From the NCBI GenBank assembly GCA_030429685.1, contig JAUIEY010000043.1:1-11866 (forward strand): a stretch of 11,866 nt of DNA, written 5' to 3'. The number at the start of each line of letters is the position of its first letter. Position 1 is the stretch's first letter. The DNA is from Gammaproteobacteria bacterium. GTDB lineage: Bacteria; Pseudomonadota; Gammaproteobacteria; Steroidobacterales; GCA-2729495. The notes under the pieces were generated by a model. The model was not told where the DNA came from, ran no database searches, and worked only from the letters and a program-made list of their open reading frames with translations. Shown one piece after another: positions 6,864-11,866 of this stretch. A program made the translations under genes and the position numbers.

Positions 6864-6865
6864 GC

Positions 6866-7180
6866 TTACCCGAGTGTGCCCTCGACGTCGACGTAGCCGC
6901 GCTTAATCATGGTTTCGAGGGCGTTGGCGGCTTTCACCAGTTCATCGAATCGCCGGCCCAGTTCCTGCAATCGCGAAACGTCCTCGGGTGCCTGTTTGCC
7001 CTCGGTGGCCCTGGCCAGCGAAAACAATTCGGCCACGTACGCGGCGCGCGCATGCGCCACCATTTCGATAATGGGCTGCACGTCGCTTTGCGACAGCGTC
7101 TGAATTTCGGGATTAATGACGCTGCGGTTAATTTCCTTGCGCGTCTGTTCAAGTTGCAGCAGCAGGCGGTTGTTGTCCAT
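6866..7180 (-). CDS. Small helical protein of unknown function (104 aa)
   Basis: I do not recognise this family. The product starts MDNNRLLLQLEQTRKEI. It is almost entirely charged and alpha-helical by eye, with heptad-like Leu/Ile/Val spacing around residues 5-20 and 68-94. It has no Cys, no signal peptide and no membrane segment, so it is probably a cytosolic coiled-coil or bundle protein. The reading frame continues far upstream, to 7828, but that extension lies antisense to the conserved oxidoreductase gene and looks like shadow sequence. The ATG at 7180 gives a natural start. A TATAAT hexamer on the minus strand ends six bases before that ATG, so the mRNA may be leaderless; no Shine-Dalgarno is visible. 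It is co-oriented with the CIA30 gene, 24 bp downstream, and divergent from the LLM oxidoreductase. Confidence 0.7.
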   Translation of the reverse strand: MDNNRLLLQLEQTRKEINRSVINPEIQTLSQSDVQPIIEMVAHARAAYVAELFSLARATEGKQAPEDVSRLQELGRRFDELVKAANALETMIKRGYVDVEGTLG

Positions 7181-7182
7181 TG

Positions 7183-7195
7183 CGGTATTATACCG
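7183..7195. promoter_or_regulatory. 13-bp palindrome over the -10 box between divergent genes
   Basis: CGGTAT-T-ATACCG is a perfect 6+1+6 palindrome in the 45-bp gap between divergent starts at 7180 and 7226. It contains the minus-strand TATAAT. On the plus strand a second -10-like TATATT lies at 7212-7217, nine bases before the ATG at 7226. The palindrome could be an operator, or simply a symmetric -10 region. Confidence 0.4.
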
Positions 7196-7225
7196 GCTGT
7201 TCAATACCAGATATATTCCACGCTT

Positions 7226-8239
7226 ATGCAAGTACACCTGATTCTTGAATCCGCCAATCCCCCGGAGCGCCTCGCTGAGCTGGCGGTGCTGGCGGAAAAT
7301 GCCGGTATTACCGGCCTCTGGACGTCCAACATGCACGACGGGCGTGACCCCTTTGTCAACTTTGTGCCGGCCGCGCAGGCCACCAGCAGGATCCGCATGG
7401 GTCCGGTGGCGGTGTCGCCCTATGAACTGCACCCGCTGAAAATGGGCAACGCGCTGCTGACGCTGAACGAGATTGCCGGGGGCAGGGCGCATATCGGTAT
7501 TTCCGCCGGTGACGGCGGTACGGCATTTGCAATGGGGATGAAGACCGAACGGCGTCTGCGTGCCATGCGCGAGTGCGTCGACATTATTGATGCGATGGCC
7601 ACCGGCGAGCTGATGTCCTACAAGGGCGAGATGTACCAGGTGAGGTGGTACAACGCGTCGTGGGCCAAATCGCCGAAGCCGAAAGTGTATGTGTGCGCCG
7701 GCGGGCCGCAGCTGCTGAAATCCAGTGCGAAATATGCGGAAGGCATTTACCTCGGCGACCATCATCCGGAGCACGTGGCTGCGGTGCGCGCGGCAATTGA
7801 CCCGGAGATCGAGGCGCACAACCCGCACAAGGACGATTTTCAGTTACTGAATTTCTGGGCGTGGCACGTCAAGGATGACGAAGAGGCTGCGCTGGCCGAG
7901 TGCCGCATGTGGCTGGCGGCGCGGGTGACGCCGTGGCCGGCGTATTATCACGAGGTGTTGCCCGACAAGGATGAGATGCAGATCATCTGGGATAACACCG
8001 ATGCCCTGAACCGCGCGTTTTACAACCAGAACCCGGACATTCCGGAGATACCGCGGGAATTGCTCGACAAGCTGAGTCGCTGCTGCAGCTCGTGCTCGCC
8101 GACCGACAGGATTGATATAGAGATTGCGAAGATGCAGGCGTTCAAGGACGCCGGGCTGACTGACATTTGCCTGCGTATCTACGACGAACCGGAGAAATCC
8201 ATCGAGCTGATCGGCAAGCACGTTGTTCCCAACGTGTAA
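7226..8239 (+). CDS. LLM-class flavin-dependent oxidoreductase
   Basis: The 337-residue enzyme belongs to the luciferase-like monooxygenase / F420-dependent reductase superfamily (TIM barrel, FMN or F420 cofactor). The N-terminal strand MQVHLILESA, the LAENAGITGLWTSNMHDGRDP block (22-42), IRMGPVAVSPYELHP (56-70), LNEIAGGRAHIGISAGDG (80-97) and the KVYVCAGGPQLLKSSAKYAEGIYLG region (153-177) follow the family order. The ATG at 7226 is chosen because homology-like sequence begins there; the frame is open upstream to 7052 but runs through the antisense 104-aa gene. An unusual Cys cluster, CCSSC (286-290), lies in the C-terminal part. The gene is divergent from the 104-aa gene and converges with the MarR gene, the two stops being only 23 bp apart. 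Substrate and cofactor choice cannot be read from the sequence. Confidence 0.88.
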   Translation: MQVHLILESANPPERLAELAVLAENAGITGLWTSNMHDGRDPFVNFVPAAQATSRIRMGPVAVSPYELHPLKMGNALLTLNEIAGGRAHIGISAGDGGTAFAMGMKTERRLRAMRECVDIIDAMATGELMSYKGEMYQVRWYNASWAKSPKPKVYVCAGGPQLLKSSAKYAEGIYLGDHHPEHVAAVRAAIDPEIEAHNPHKDDFQLLNFWAWHVKDDEEAALAECRMWLAARVTPWPAYYHEVLPDKDEMQIIWDNTDALNRAFYNQNPDIPEIPRELLDKLSRCCSSCSPTDRIDIEIAKMQAFKDAGLTDICLRIYDEPEKSIELIGKHVVPNV

Positions 8240-8262
8240 GGGGTCTCTGCCCCAGACCGGTG

Positions 8263-8826
8263 TTATGCGGATTGGGGTTGTTGCTCGAAGCAGATAGCGG
8301 CTGAGTCAGCTTCCGCAAGCGGCGTTTCCAGCAGCTTGCAATAGTGCGGTTGGCCGTCCGGATGTTGCCGGCCGAAATACAGGCAGTCGCGACATTGGCC
8401 GAATGGCCGGCGATCTTGCGAGTCCAGCCGCGCCAGCAGCAGCTGTTCCAGTCCGGCGGCCATCGTCGCGTGCTGTTGTGGCGACAAATCCTGAAGCGAC
8501 CACGCAGCATCAGTCAGCGGGTCTTCGCGCAACAGACGCTTGCCGGCCGCTGTCAGTTCCAGCCGATTTACCCGCCGGTCCTTACCGTCCACCCGTTTTT
8601 TAATCAGACCTTTGGTCTCCAGCGTGCGCAGCGTTTGTGACACGGTGCCTTTGGTATGGCCGAGATAGGCGGTTACCGCGGCCGCGGTGCGGGAAAACCG
8701 GTTGGCTCGGTGCAGATACCGCAGGACGGCCCACTGCACCGGCTGCAGCCCGGCCGCATGCTCCTCGCTGCTGATCTGGCGACCGAGCCGTTCGATCAGC
8801 ACGATGATCTTGTCGTTGTCCGTCAC
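8263..8826 (-). CDS. MarR-family regulator with a four-cysteine C-terminal tail
   Basis: The 187-residue DNA-binding protein has a winged helix of the MarR type. LQPVQWAVLRYLHRA (27-41) is followed by the recognition region HTKGTVSQTLRTLETKGLI (57-75), the wing VDGKDRRVNRLELTAAGK (79-96) and a C-terminal helix. Typical MarR proteins are about 140-150 residues; this one carries about 45 extra residues with four cysteines: Cys145, Cys148, Cys163 and Cys179 (C-X2-C-X14-C-X15-C), plus His161. That pattern suggests bound zinc or an iron-sulfur cluster, hence redox or metal sensing (inference). The start is GTG at 8826; a TTGCAA/TACCAT promoter places the transcript start at or very near it, so the mRNA may be leaderless. 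It is divergent from the secreted protein gene at 8923, with 16-bp duplicated sites between them, and so probably represses itself and that gene. Confidence 0.9.
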   Translation of the reverse strand: MTDNDKIIVLIERLGRQISSEEHAAGLQPVQWAVLRYLHRANRFSRTAAAVTAYLGHTKGTVSQTLRTLETKGLIKKRVDGKDRRVNRLELTAAGKRLLREDPLTDAAWSLQDLSPQQHATMAAGLEQLLLARLDSQDRRPFGQCRDCLYFGRQHPDGQPHYCKLLETPLAEADSAAICFEQQPQSA

Positions 8827-8832
8827 AGGCTA

Positions 8833-8861
8833 ATGGTATCGACTCAAAACTTTTCTTGCAA
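8833..8861 (-). promoter_or_regulatory. Candidate promoter of the MarR gene
   Basis: Read on the minus strand: TTGCAA (plus coordinates 8856-8861), a 17-base spacer and TACCAT (8833-8838), ending six bases before the GTG start. The TTGCAA is itself a palindrome, so it could serve as a -35 element in both directions. On the plus strand, however, the -10 at the right distance (TAGCTT, 8879-8884) is poor. Confidence 0.4.
8835..8850. promoter_or_regulatory. Duplicated site 1, probable operator
   Basis: GGTATCGACTCAAAAC, repeated with one change 56 bp away (8891). This copy overlaps the candidate -10 of the MarR promoter, as expected for autoregulation. Its dyad is weaker than that of site 2. Confidence 0.55.
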
Positions 8862-8890
8862 TAGGGCTTGCAGCGGTGTAGCTTAATAAA

Positions 8891-8907
8891 GGTATCGACT
8901 CGAAACC
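8891..8907. promoter_or_regulatory. Duplicated site 2, probable operator
   Basis: GGTATCGACTCGAAACC. The halves GGTATCGA and TCGAAACC (inverse GGTTTCGA) match at seven of eight positions around a central C. The size and symmetry fit MarR-type operators. It lies just upstream of the ribosome binding site of the gene at 8923. The first 16 bases equal site 1 except for one base. Confidence 0.6.
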
Positions 8908-8910
8908 AAC

Positions 8911-8916
8911 AAGGAG
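8911..8916 (+). promoter_or_regulatory. Strong ribosome binding site
   Basis: AAGGAG six bases before the ATG at 8923. It is the clearest Shine-Dalgarno in the window and fixes the start of the secreted protein gene. Confidence 0.8.
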
Positions 8917-8922
8917 CAAGCC

Positions 8923-9642
8923 ATGAAATTCAGTCTGTATGTATCGATCCTGATGTGGATGATGACGTCCGGCAGCGCGCTGGCGCACGGCATTCAGAGC
9001 GATGTCAGCAAGGCAGTGACCCCTGCCTTCGATATAACCACAGCCACCGCAACCACCGATGGTCGGCTGACCACCTTCATGATGGAAGTCGCCGGTGCAG
9101 CCGGCAGCATCAAGCCGGTCGCCATTGGCCAACTGACCGGTGCCAAAGTTGAGTCCTATGTCTGGCCGACCAGTCTCGATCCGGCCGTGGTAGGTTTTGA
9201 CAAGGGTTCAGGCATTCTGGCGCTGGCCATAACGGCGCATCCCGATTTTGATGACACACCGTTGTTTGACGAAAACGGCGATGGCGATCCGGCCAATGAC
9301 GGTGCTGACTGGCATTCCCACTGGGTGGTGCTTACTGAAACCGAAGCCTGCGGTGCCGGTTTGAAAGTGCGCGATGTCTCGCCGGGAGTTGATTTGCTGC
9401 CGGCAACAGCACCCTACCTGCCGATTGCGCTGGACAGTCCCGGCATGTCACCGGTTCTTGCCGGCCAGGTTGCACGCATTACCGTCCCGGTGGCCGGCGC
9501 CGGCGACGTAGCCTTTGATGCGGTCACCGCGGAACTGCAGGTAAATGAAAACGGTGGCGTGCCGTTACTTTGCGTAACCGGCGTGCACGATATCGCCTCA
9601 GGTGATTTGTCGTTGCCGGGCAGGGTGACGACCGACCAGTAA
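8923..9642 (+). CDS. Secreted protein of uncharacterised family, predicted mature N-terminus His-Gly
   Basis: The 239-residue protein is exported: MKFSLYVSILMWMMTSGSALA is a Sec signal peptide, and cleavage after ALA would leave His22-Gly23 as the N-terminus. I do not recognise an assigned function. Distinctive conserved-looking blocks are VESYVWPTSLDPAVVGFD (76-93), GILALAITAHPDFDDTPLFD (97-116), an Asp/Asn/Gly-rich loop ENGDGDPANDGADW (117-130), WHSHWVVL (130-137), two cysteines (143 and 217) that could form a disulfide, and a C-terminal LLCVTGVHDIASGDLSLPG (215-233). The Asp-rich loop resembles a calcium-binding loop, and His107, His131 and His133 could bind metal (inference). The gene has a strong ribosome binding site and is divergent from the MarR gene with shared sites, so it is probably the regulated target. 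It ends at repeat copy 5. Confidence 0.8.
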   Translation: MKFSLYVSILMWMMTSGSALAHGIQSDVSKAVTPAFDITTATATTDGRLTTFMMEVAGAAGSIKPVAIGQLTGAKVESYVWPTSLDPAVVGFDKGSGILALAITAHPDFDDTPLFDENGDGDPANDGADWHSHWVVLTETEACGAGLKVRDVSPGVDLLPATAPYLPIALDSPGMSPVLAGQVARITVPVAGAGDVAFDAVTAELQVNENGGVPLLCVTGVHDIASGDLSLPGRVTTDQ

Positions 9643-9645
9643 GGC

Positions 9646-9714
9646 ATATTTGGGGTCCATATTTGGGGTCGGAGTAAAAACTCCAAACAGGTTTTTACTC
9701 TGACCCCAAATATT
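9646..9714. repeat. Palindromic repeat copy 5, between convergent genes
   Basis: One partial unit ATATTTGGGGTC (9646-9657) precedes a full palindrome: left arm 9659-9681, loop TCCAAACAG (9682-9690), right arm 9691-9713. There is one mismatch in the arms: G at 9671 faces T at 9701, which is a G-U pair in plus-strand RNA. It fills the 77-bp gap between the stops of the secreted protein (+) and the membrane hydrolase (-), a natural place for a bidirectional terminator. Confidence 0.95.
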
Positions 9715-9719
9715 CATTG

Positions 9720-10721
9720 CTATTCACCCCGCAATAATCGCGTGAATCGTGCGCGGCGTTCAGCACTGGTATCGCGATCCTGCTTCATCATCACGTGCTG
9801 GTCCGGGGCCGCGTCCGGATCCAGCCAGATGCTCCACATGCCCTGTGCTTCGTTGGGTACCAGCGAGTAGCGCATATCGGTGATACGGTAGGGATTATCC
9901 GGGTCCACGGCGAGAAAGCCCCGCGAGAACCAGCGGAAACGTTCCAGGTCTATGGCCTGTTGCGATTGCGGGTCCAGCCACGGCAGGTCCTTCGCCACGT
10001 CCAGGCGCGGAATAAACGCACCTTCGTAAACCTGTAATGCCGGCCCGGCGCGCACCGCGTCGGTGTAATAGCCGCCATCAATCTCGTAGATAACTTTCCA
10101 CAGCAGCAGGTTGCCGAAGCTCGGTTTGACGTCGAGCCGTGCCGGCGTGTGTCCGCGCGCCGCTGCCAGTTCGTAGCCGGCATTTTCCACGCGCAGGTGC
10201 TGCAGCCAACCGAAGCCCTGATAAACCACCACCCATGCGAGCGCGAGTTGCCCGCAGCGTGGGTTTTTACGCAGCACGCCGAAGGTAACCAGAACAATGA
10301 GCGGCACCGTGAACAGCGGGTCCACAATGGAGATGGTGTTCCACGCAAAGCGTTCGGTGGAGAACGGCCACAGCAATTGCGTGCCGTAACTGGTGCAGGC
10401 ATCGAGAAAGCCATGTGTCGCGTAACCGAGCACACACCACAGGTAAGTGAAGCCAAAGCCGAGTTGCCAGCGACGCGCAAACAGCGCGTACATCAGCAGT
10501 GCGCACAGCAGCCCGCCGACCGGAATGAATACCAGCGAGTGGCTGAACTGGCGGTGGTATTCCAGGTACAGTAGCGGGTCGGTGTCGGAGCGGATCAGGC
10601 TGTCGAGATCGGGCGCCATGCCCGACAGTGCGCCGAACAATGTGGCGGCGCCGACCTGAGCTTTTTTACTGAGGGCCTGCGGCACGCTGGCGCCGAGCAT
10701 GGCCTGGGAGACGGGATCCAT
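9720..10721 (-). CDS. Membrane-bound metal-dependent hydrolase, YdjM/DUF457 type
   Basis: The 333-residue inner-membrane protein belongs to the family of predicted metal-dependent hydrolases that includes E. coli YdjM. Diagnostic motifs are the start MDPVSQAMLGA, GMAPDLDSL (34-42), HRQFSHSLVF (56-65), the membrane-embedded ATHGFLDACTSYGTQLLWPF (101-120), and SIVDPLFTVPL (131-141). The conserved Asp and His residues (38, 40, 56, 61, 103, 107, 134) are likely metal ligands. About four transmembrane helices are followed by a soluble domain of about 150 residues (from about 178). The natural substrate of the family is not known to me. The start ATG at 10721 has no clear Shine-Dalgarno. It converges with the secreted protein gene across repeat copy 5 and diverges from the frameshifted gene at 10804. 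Confidence 0.87.
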   Translation of the reverse strand: MDPVSQAMLGASVPQALSKKAQVGAATLFGALSGMAPDLDSLIRSDTDPLLYLEYHRQFSHSLVFIPVGGLLCALLMYALFARRWQLGFGFTYLWCVLGYATHGFLDACTSYGTQLLWPFSTERFAWNTISIVDPLFTVPLIVLVTFGVLRKNPRCGQLALAWVVVYQGFGWLQHLRVENAGYELAAARGHTPARLDVKPSFGNLLLWKVIYEIDGGYYTDAVRAGPALQVYEGAFIPRLDVAKDLPWLDPQSQQAIDLERFRWFSRGFLAVDPDNPYRITDMRYSLVPNEAQGMWSIWLDPDAAPDQHVMMKQDRDTSAERRARFTRLLRGE

Positions 10722-10790
10722 GCCGGTATGGTCGCAGACCGCGCATCTGAATGCAGCGGGTTGGCGAATAGTCTTTTACAGCTATGTGAC

Positions 10791-10794
10791 AGGA
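10791..10794 (+). promoter_or_regulatory. Ribosome binding site of the frameshifted gene
   Basis: AGGA nine bases before the ATG at 10804. It supports starting this gene at 10804 rather than at further-upstream in-frame starts, which overlap the divergent hydrolase gene. Confidence 0.5.
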
Positions 10795-10803
10795 ATCCGC
10801 CTT

Positions 10804-11590
10804 ATGGCCAAGCATCCCGAATTGCAGCCCCATGAAACCGTTGCGGACGATCCCGATCGTCCGGTGCCGCTCGACGATACCAACGCCGTGCGTGATGCGA
10901 TTGCAGAGCGCTACGGCATGACGGAAATGCTCGGTGAGGACGGCGGCCCTGCCATTCGGCTCAAACTGCGCTTTCCGCCGCACGCCGAAGCTGGCTGGAT
11001 GCGTATCTGGCAAACACCGGCGGATTGTCCCATCGATCGTCTGGGTCGGCGGGCAGGGCAATGACGTCAACCTGATGTATGCGATGACGCGCGCCGACTC
11101 ACCGGTGCCGCACTTCTTTCTGCATTACAACGTTAACCCGCCGGATGTATGGAGCTATCACGTTGACCTGCCGGGCAAGGTGGATGGCGTGATGTACCCG
11201 GATTACTGGGAACAGGCGCTGGCGCCGTTGAGTGAGATCACCCAGAAGAAAACCTACAAGGCGATTCCGCAGCGGCGCATCCAGGCAGATCGCAAGCAAT
11301 ACCTCTCCACCTGGGGTTTTTACGGCAAGGAAATTGATCAGCCCGAATACGAACTGATCCGCGACAAGGTGGTGCCGTTTTATCTCAAGCATTTTTTCGA
11401 CCTGGTGGATAATTTCAGTTACACCACCGTCAGCCGTGACTATTTAGTCGAGCGTGGCCGCAAGCAGATGGACATGCTGCTCAAACGCGAGATGGACCTG
11501 AGCGGCTGGGGTCGCCTAGAGTCGCTGTTCGGCCGCGAAGCCGGCGACCAGCTGCGCTATGAGTGCCGCCGCGAGCACCACCAACTTTAA
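10804..11590 (+). pseudogene. Frameshifted gene, RCCR / bilin-reductase-like
   Basis: Two frames together make one gene. The first runs from ATG 10804 (MAKHPELQPHETVADD) to a TGA at 11064. Its last sensible residues are AEAGWMRIWQTPA, after which it becomes arginine-rich. The second frame is sensible from about 11024 (IVPSIVWVGGQGNDVNLMYA) to TAA 11590. Skipping one base near 11023 joins them into about 261 residues. The downstream part has SPVPHFFLHY, then YHVDLPGKVDGVMYPDYWE. By eye this parallels the red chlorophyll catabolite reductase / ferredoxin-dependent bilin reductase fold, where plant RCCR has a similar DLxPRKDLxLYPDY segment. That assignment is from memory and tentative. An assembly or sequencing error, a true pseudogene or a programmed frameshift are all possible. 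The end abuts repeat copy 6. Confidence 0.55.
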
Positions 11591-11653
11591 TATTTGGAAT
11601 ATTTGGGGTCAGAGTAAAAACCTTTGCCTATTTTTACTCTGACCCCAAATATT
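11589..11653. repeat. Palindromic repeat copy 6 (perfect 23-bp arms)
   Basis: The arms at 11598-11620 and 11631-11653 are perfect inverse complements around the 10-base loop CCTTTGCCTA. The core is GGGGTCAGAGTAAAAA and the outer part AATATTT. A truncated unit AATATTTGG (11589-11597) precedes it and overlaps the stop codon of the frameshifted gene. It is a likely terminator for that gene. Confidence 0.95.
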
Positions 11654-11682
11654 ACAGCTGTCTGTTCACTGGCCGGTAAGCG

Positions 11683-11709
11683 GCGCCAACTTCACAAGCT
11701 TTTTGGCGC
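11683..11709. promoter_or_regulatory. Inverted repeat GCGCCAA-N13-TTGGCGC upstream of the last gene
   Basis: The perfect 7-bp arms are 11683-11689 and 11703-11709. A -35-like TTCACA (11691-11696) lies between the arms, and GATATA (11714-11719) is 17 bases further on. It could be an operator over a promoter for the gene at 11732. Confidence 0.35.
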
Positions 11710-11731
11710 GCTTGATATAGCCTTCCGGCGC

Positions 11732-11866
11732 ATGAAAAACCTCACTTTGTTTGCGCTGACCGCGGTGTCAGTGCCCCTGTACGCGGCCGCCCCGGCCGGC
11801 GATTTCTGTCCTGAAGTCTACGCGCAGCGCGTGATCGAGATGCCGTTCAACCCGGCGTTTCTGCAT
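11732..11866 (+). CDS. N-terminus of an exported protein, cut by the window end
   Basis: Forty-five codons are visible with no stop. The product begins MKNLTLFALTAVSVPLYAAA, a signal peptide with likely cleavage at YAA or AAA, followed by PAGDFCPEVYAQRVIEMPFN. One Cys is visible shortly after the signal. No family can be assigned from this much sequence. No good Shine-Dalgarno is seen. An inverted repeat and a weak promoter lie just upstream, and repeat copy 6 separates it from the previous gene. Confidence 0.6.
   Translation, partial: MKNLTLFALTAVSVPLYAAAPAGDFCPEVYAQRVIEMPFNPAFLH

Noticed and set aside
7052..7225. N-terminal extension of the LLM oxidoreductase
   Set aside because: It overlaps the coding region of the opposite-strand 104-aa gene, and family-like sequence starts at MQVHLILES (7226).
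7181..7828. N-terminal extension of the 104-aa minus-strand gene to 320 codons
   Set aside because: The extension lies fully antisense to the LLM oxidoreductase and looks like shadow sequence; the ATG at 7180 with a TATAAT just upstream is a better start.
8240..8260. Terminator hairpin between the LLM and MarR genes
   Set aside because: GGTCT/AGACC and GGGG/CCCC can each form short competing stems, but the stems are only 4-5 bp and no T-run follows.
1362..11653. CRISPR array
   Set aside because: The repeats are palindromic, kilobases apart and interrupted by genes, with no regular spacers.
11700..11722. Sigma-54 promoter (TGGCGCG) before the last gene
   Set aside because: The GC expected ten bases after the GG of the -24 element is absent.

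Overview
The window looks like chromosomal DNA of an uncultured or poorly described environmental gammaproteobacterium. GC is moderately high, genes are compact, and several products are exported: a secreted protein with a VPxPA-type PEP-CTERM tail, a fasciclin-domain protein, a periplasmic CIA30-domain protein and a lipoprotein membrane-fusion subunit. The phylum is inferred from gene types and style only. There is no rRNA, tRNA, CRISPR array or transposase gene in the window.

Layout. 29-1366 is an MFS transporter (+). 1573-2211 is a small PEP-CTERM-type surface or exported protein (+). 2403-2927 is a secreted FAS1/fasciclin protein (+). 3156-6187 is a three-gene export operon (+): HlyD-like lipoprotein adaptor, ABC ATPase and ABC-2 permease. 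On the minus strand, 7180-6866 is a 104-aa helical protein of unknown function followed by a secreted CIA30-domain protein (6841-6260). Divergent from these is an LLM-class flavin-dependent oxidoreductase (7226-8239, +). 8826-8263 (-) is a MarR-type regulator with a four-cysteine tail. Divergent from it, 8923-9642 (+) is a secreted protein of an uncharacterised family; the two share a 96-bp control region with duplicated 16-bp sites. 10721-9720 (-) is a YdjM/DUF457-type membrane hydrolase. Divergent from it, 10804-11590 (+) is a frameshifted gene whose C-terminal part resembles red chlorophyll catabolite reductase / bilin reductases. 11732 to the window end is the start of another exported protein.

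The most unusual feature is a family of palindromic repeats with core GGGGTC(A/G)GAGTAAAAA and its inverse, present at six intergenic places (about 1362, 2219, 2950, 6188/6843, 9646 and 11589). The repeats hug gene 3' ends. Their arms vary in a compensatory way: G/C pairs in some copies are A/T pairs in others, with A-C and G-T intermediates. Their outer ends are often partly duplicated. In one case the two arms lie 617 bp apart and enclose exactly one gene (CIA30); the distal arm is the whole spacer to the upstream gene and supplies the likely ribosome binding site. This looks like a mobile, REP/MITE-like hairpin family that has been co-opted as terminators and perhaps as a gene-carrying cassette.

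Two other places merit attention. One is the MarR four-Cys regulator with its divergent secreted protein, whose predicted mature N-terminus is His-Gly. The other is the frameshifted RCCR-like gene.
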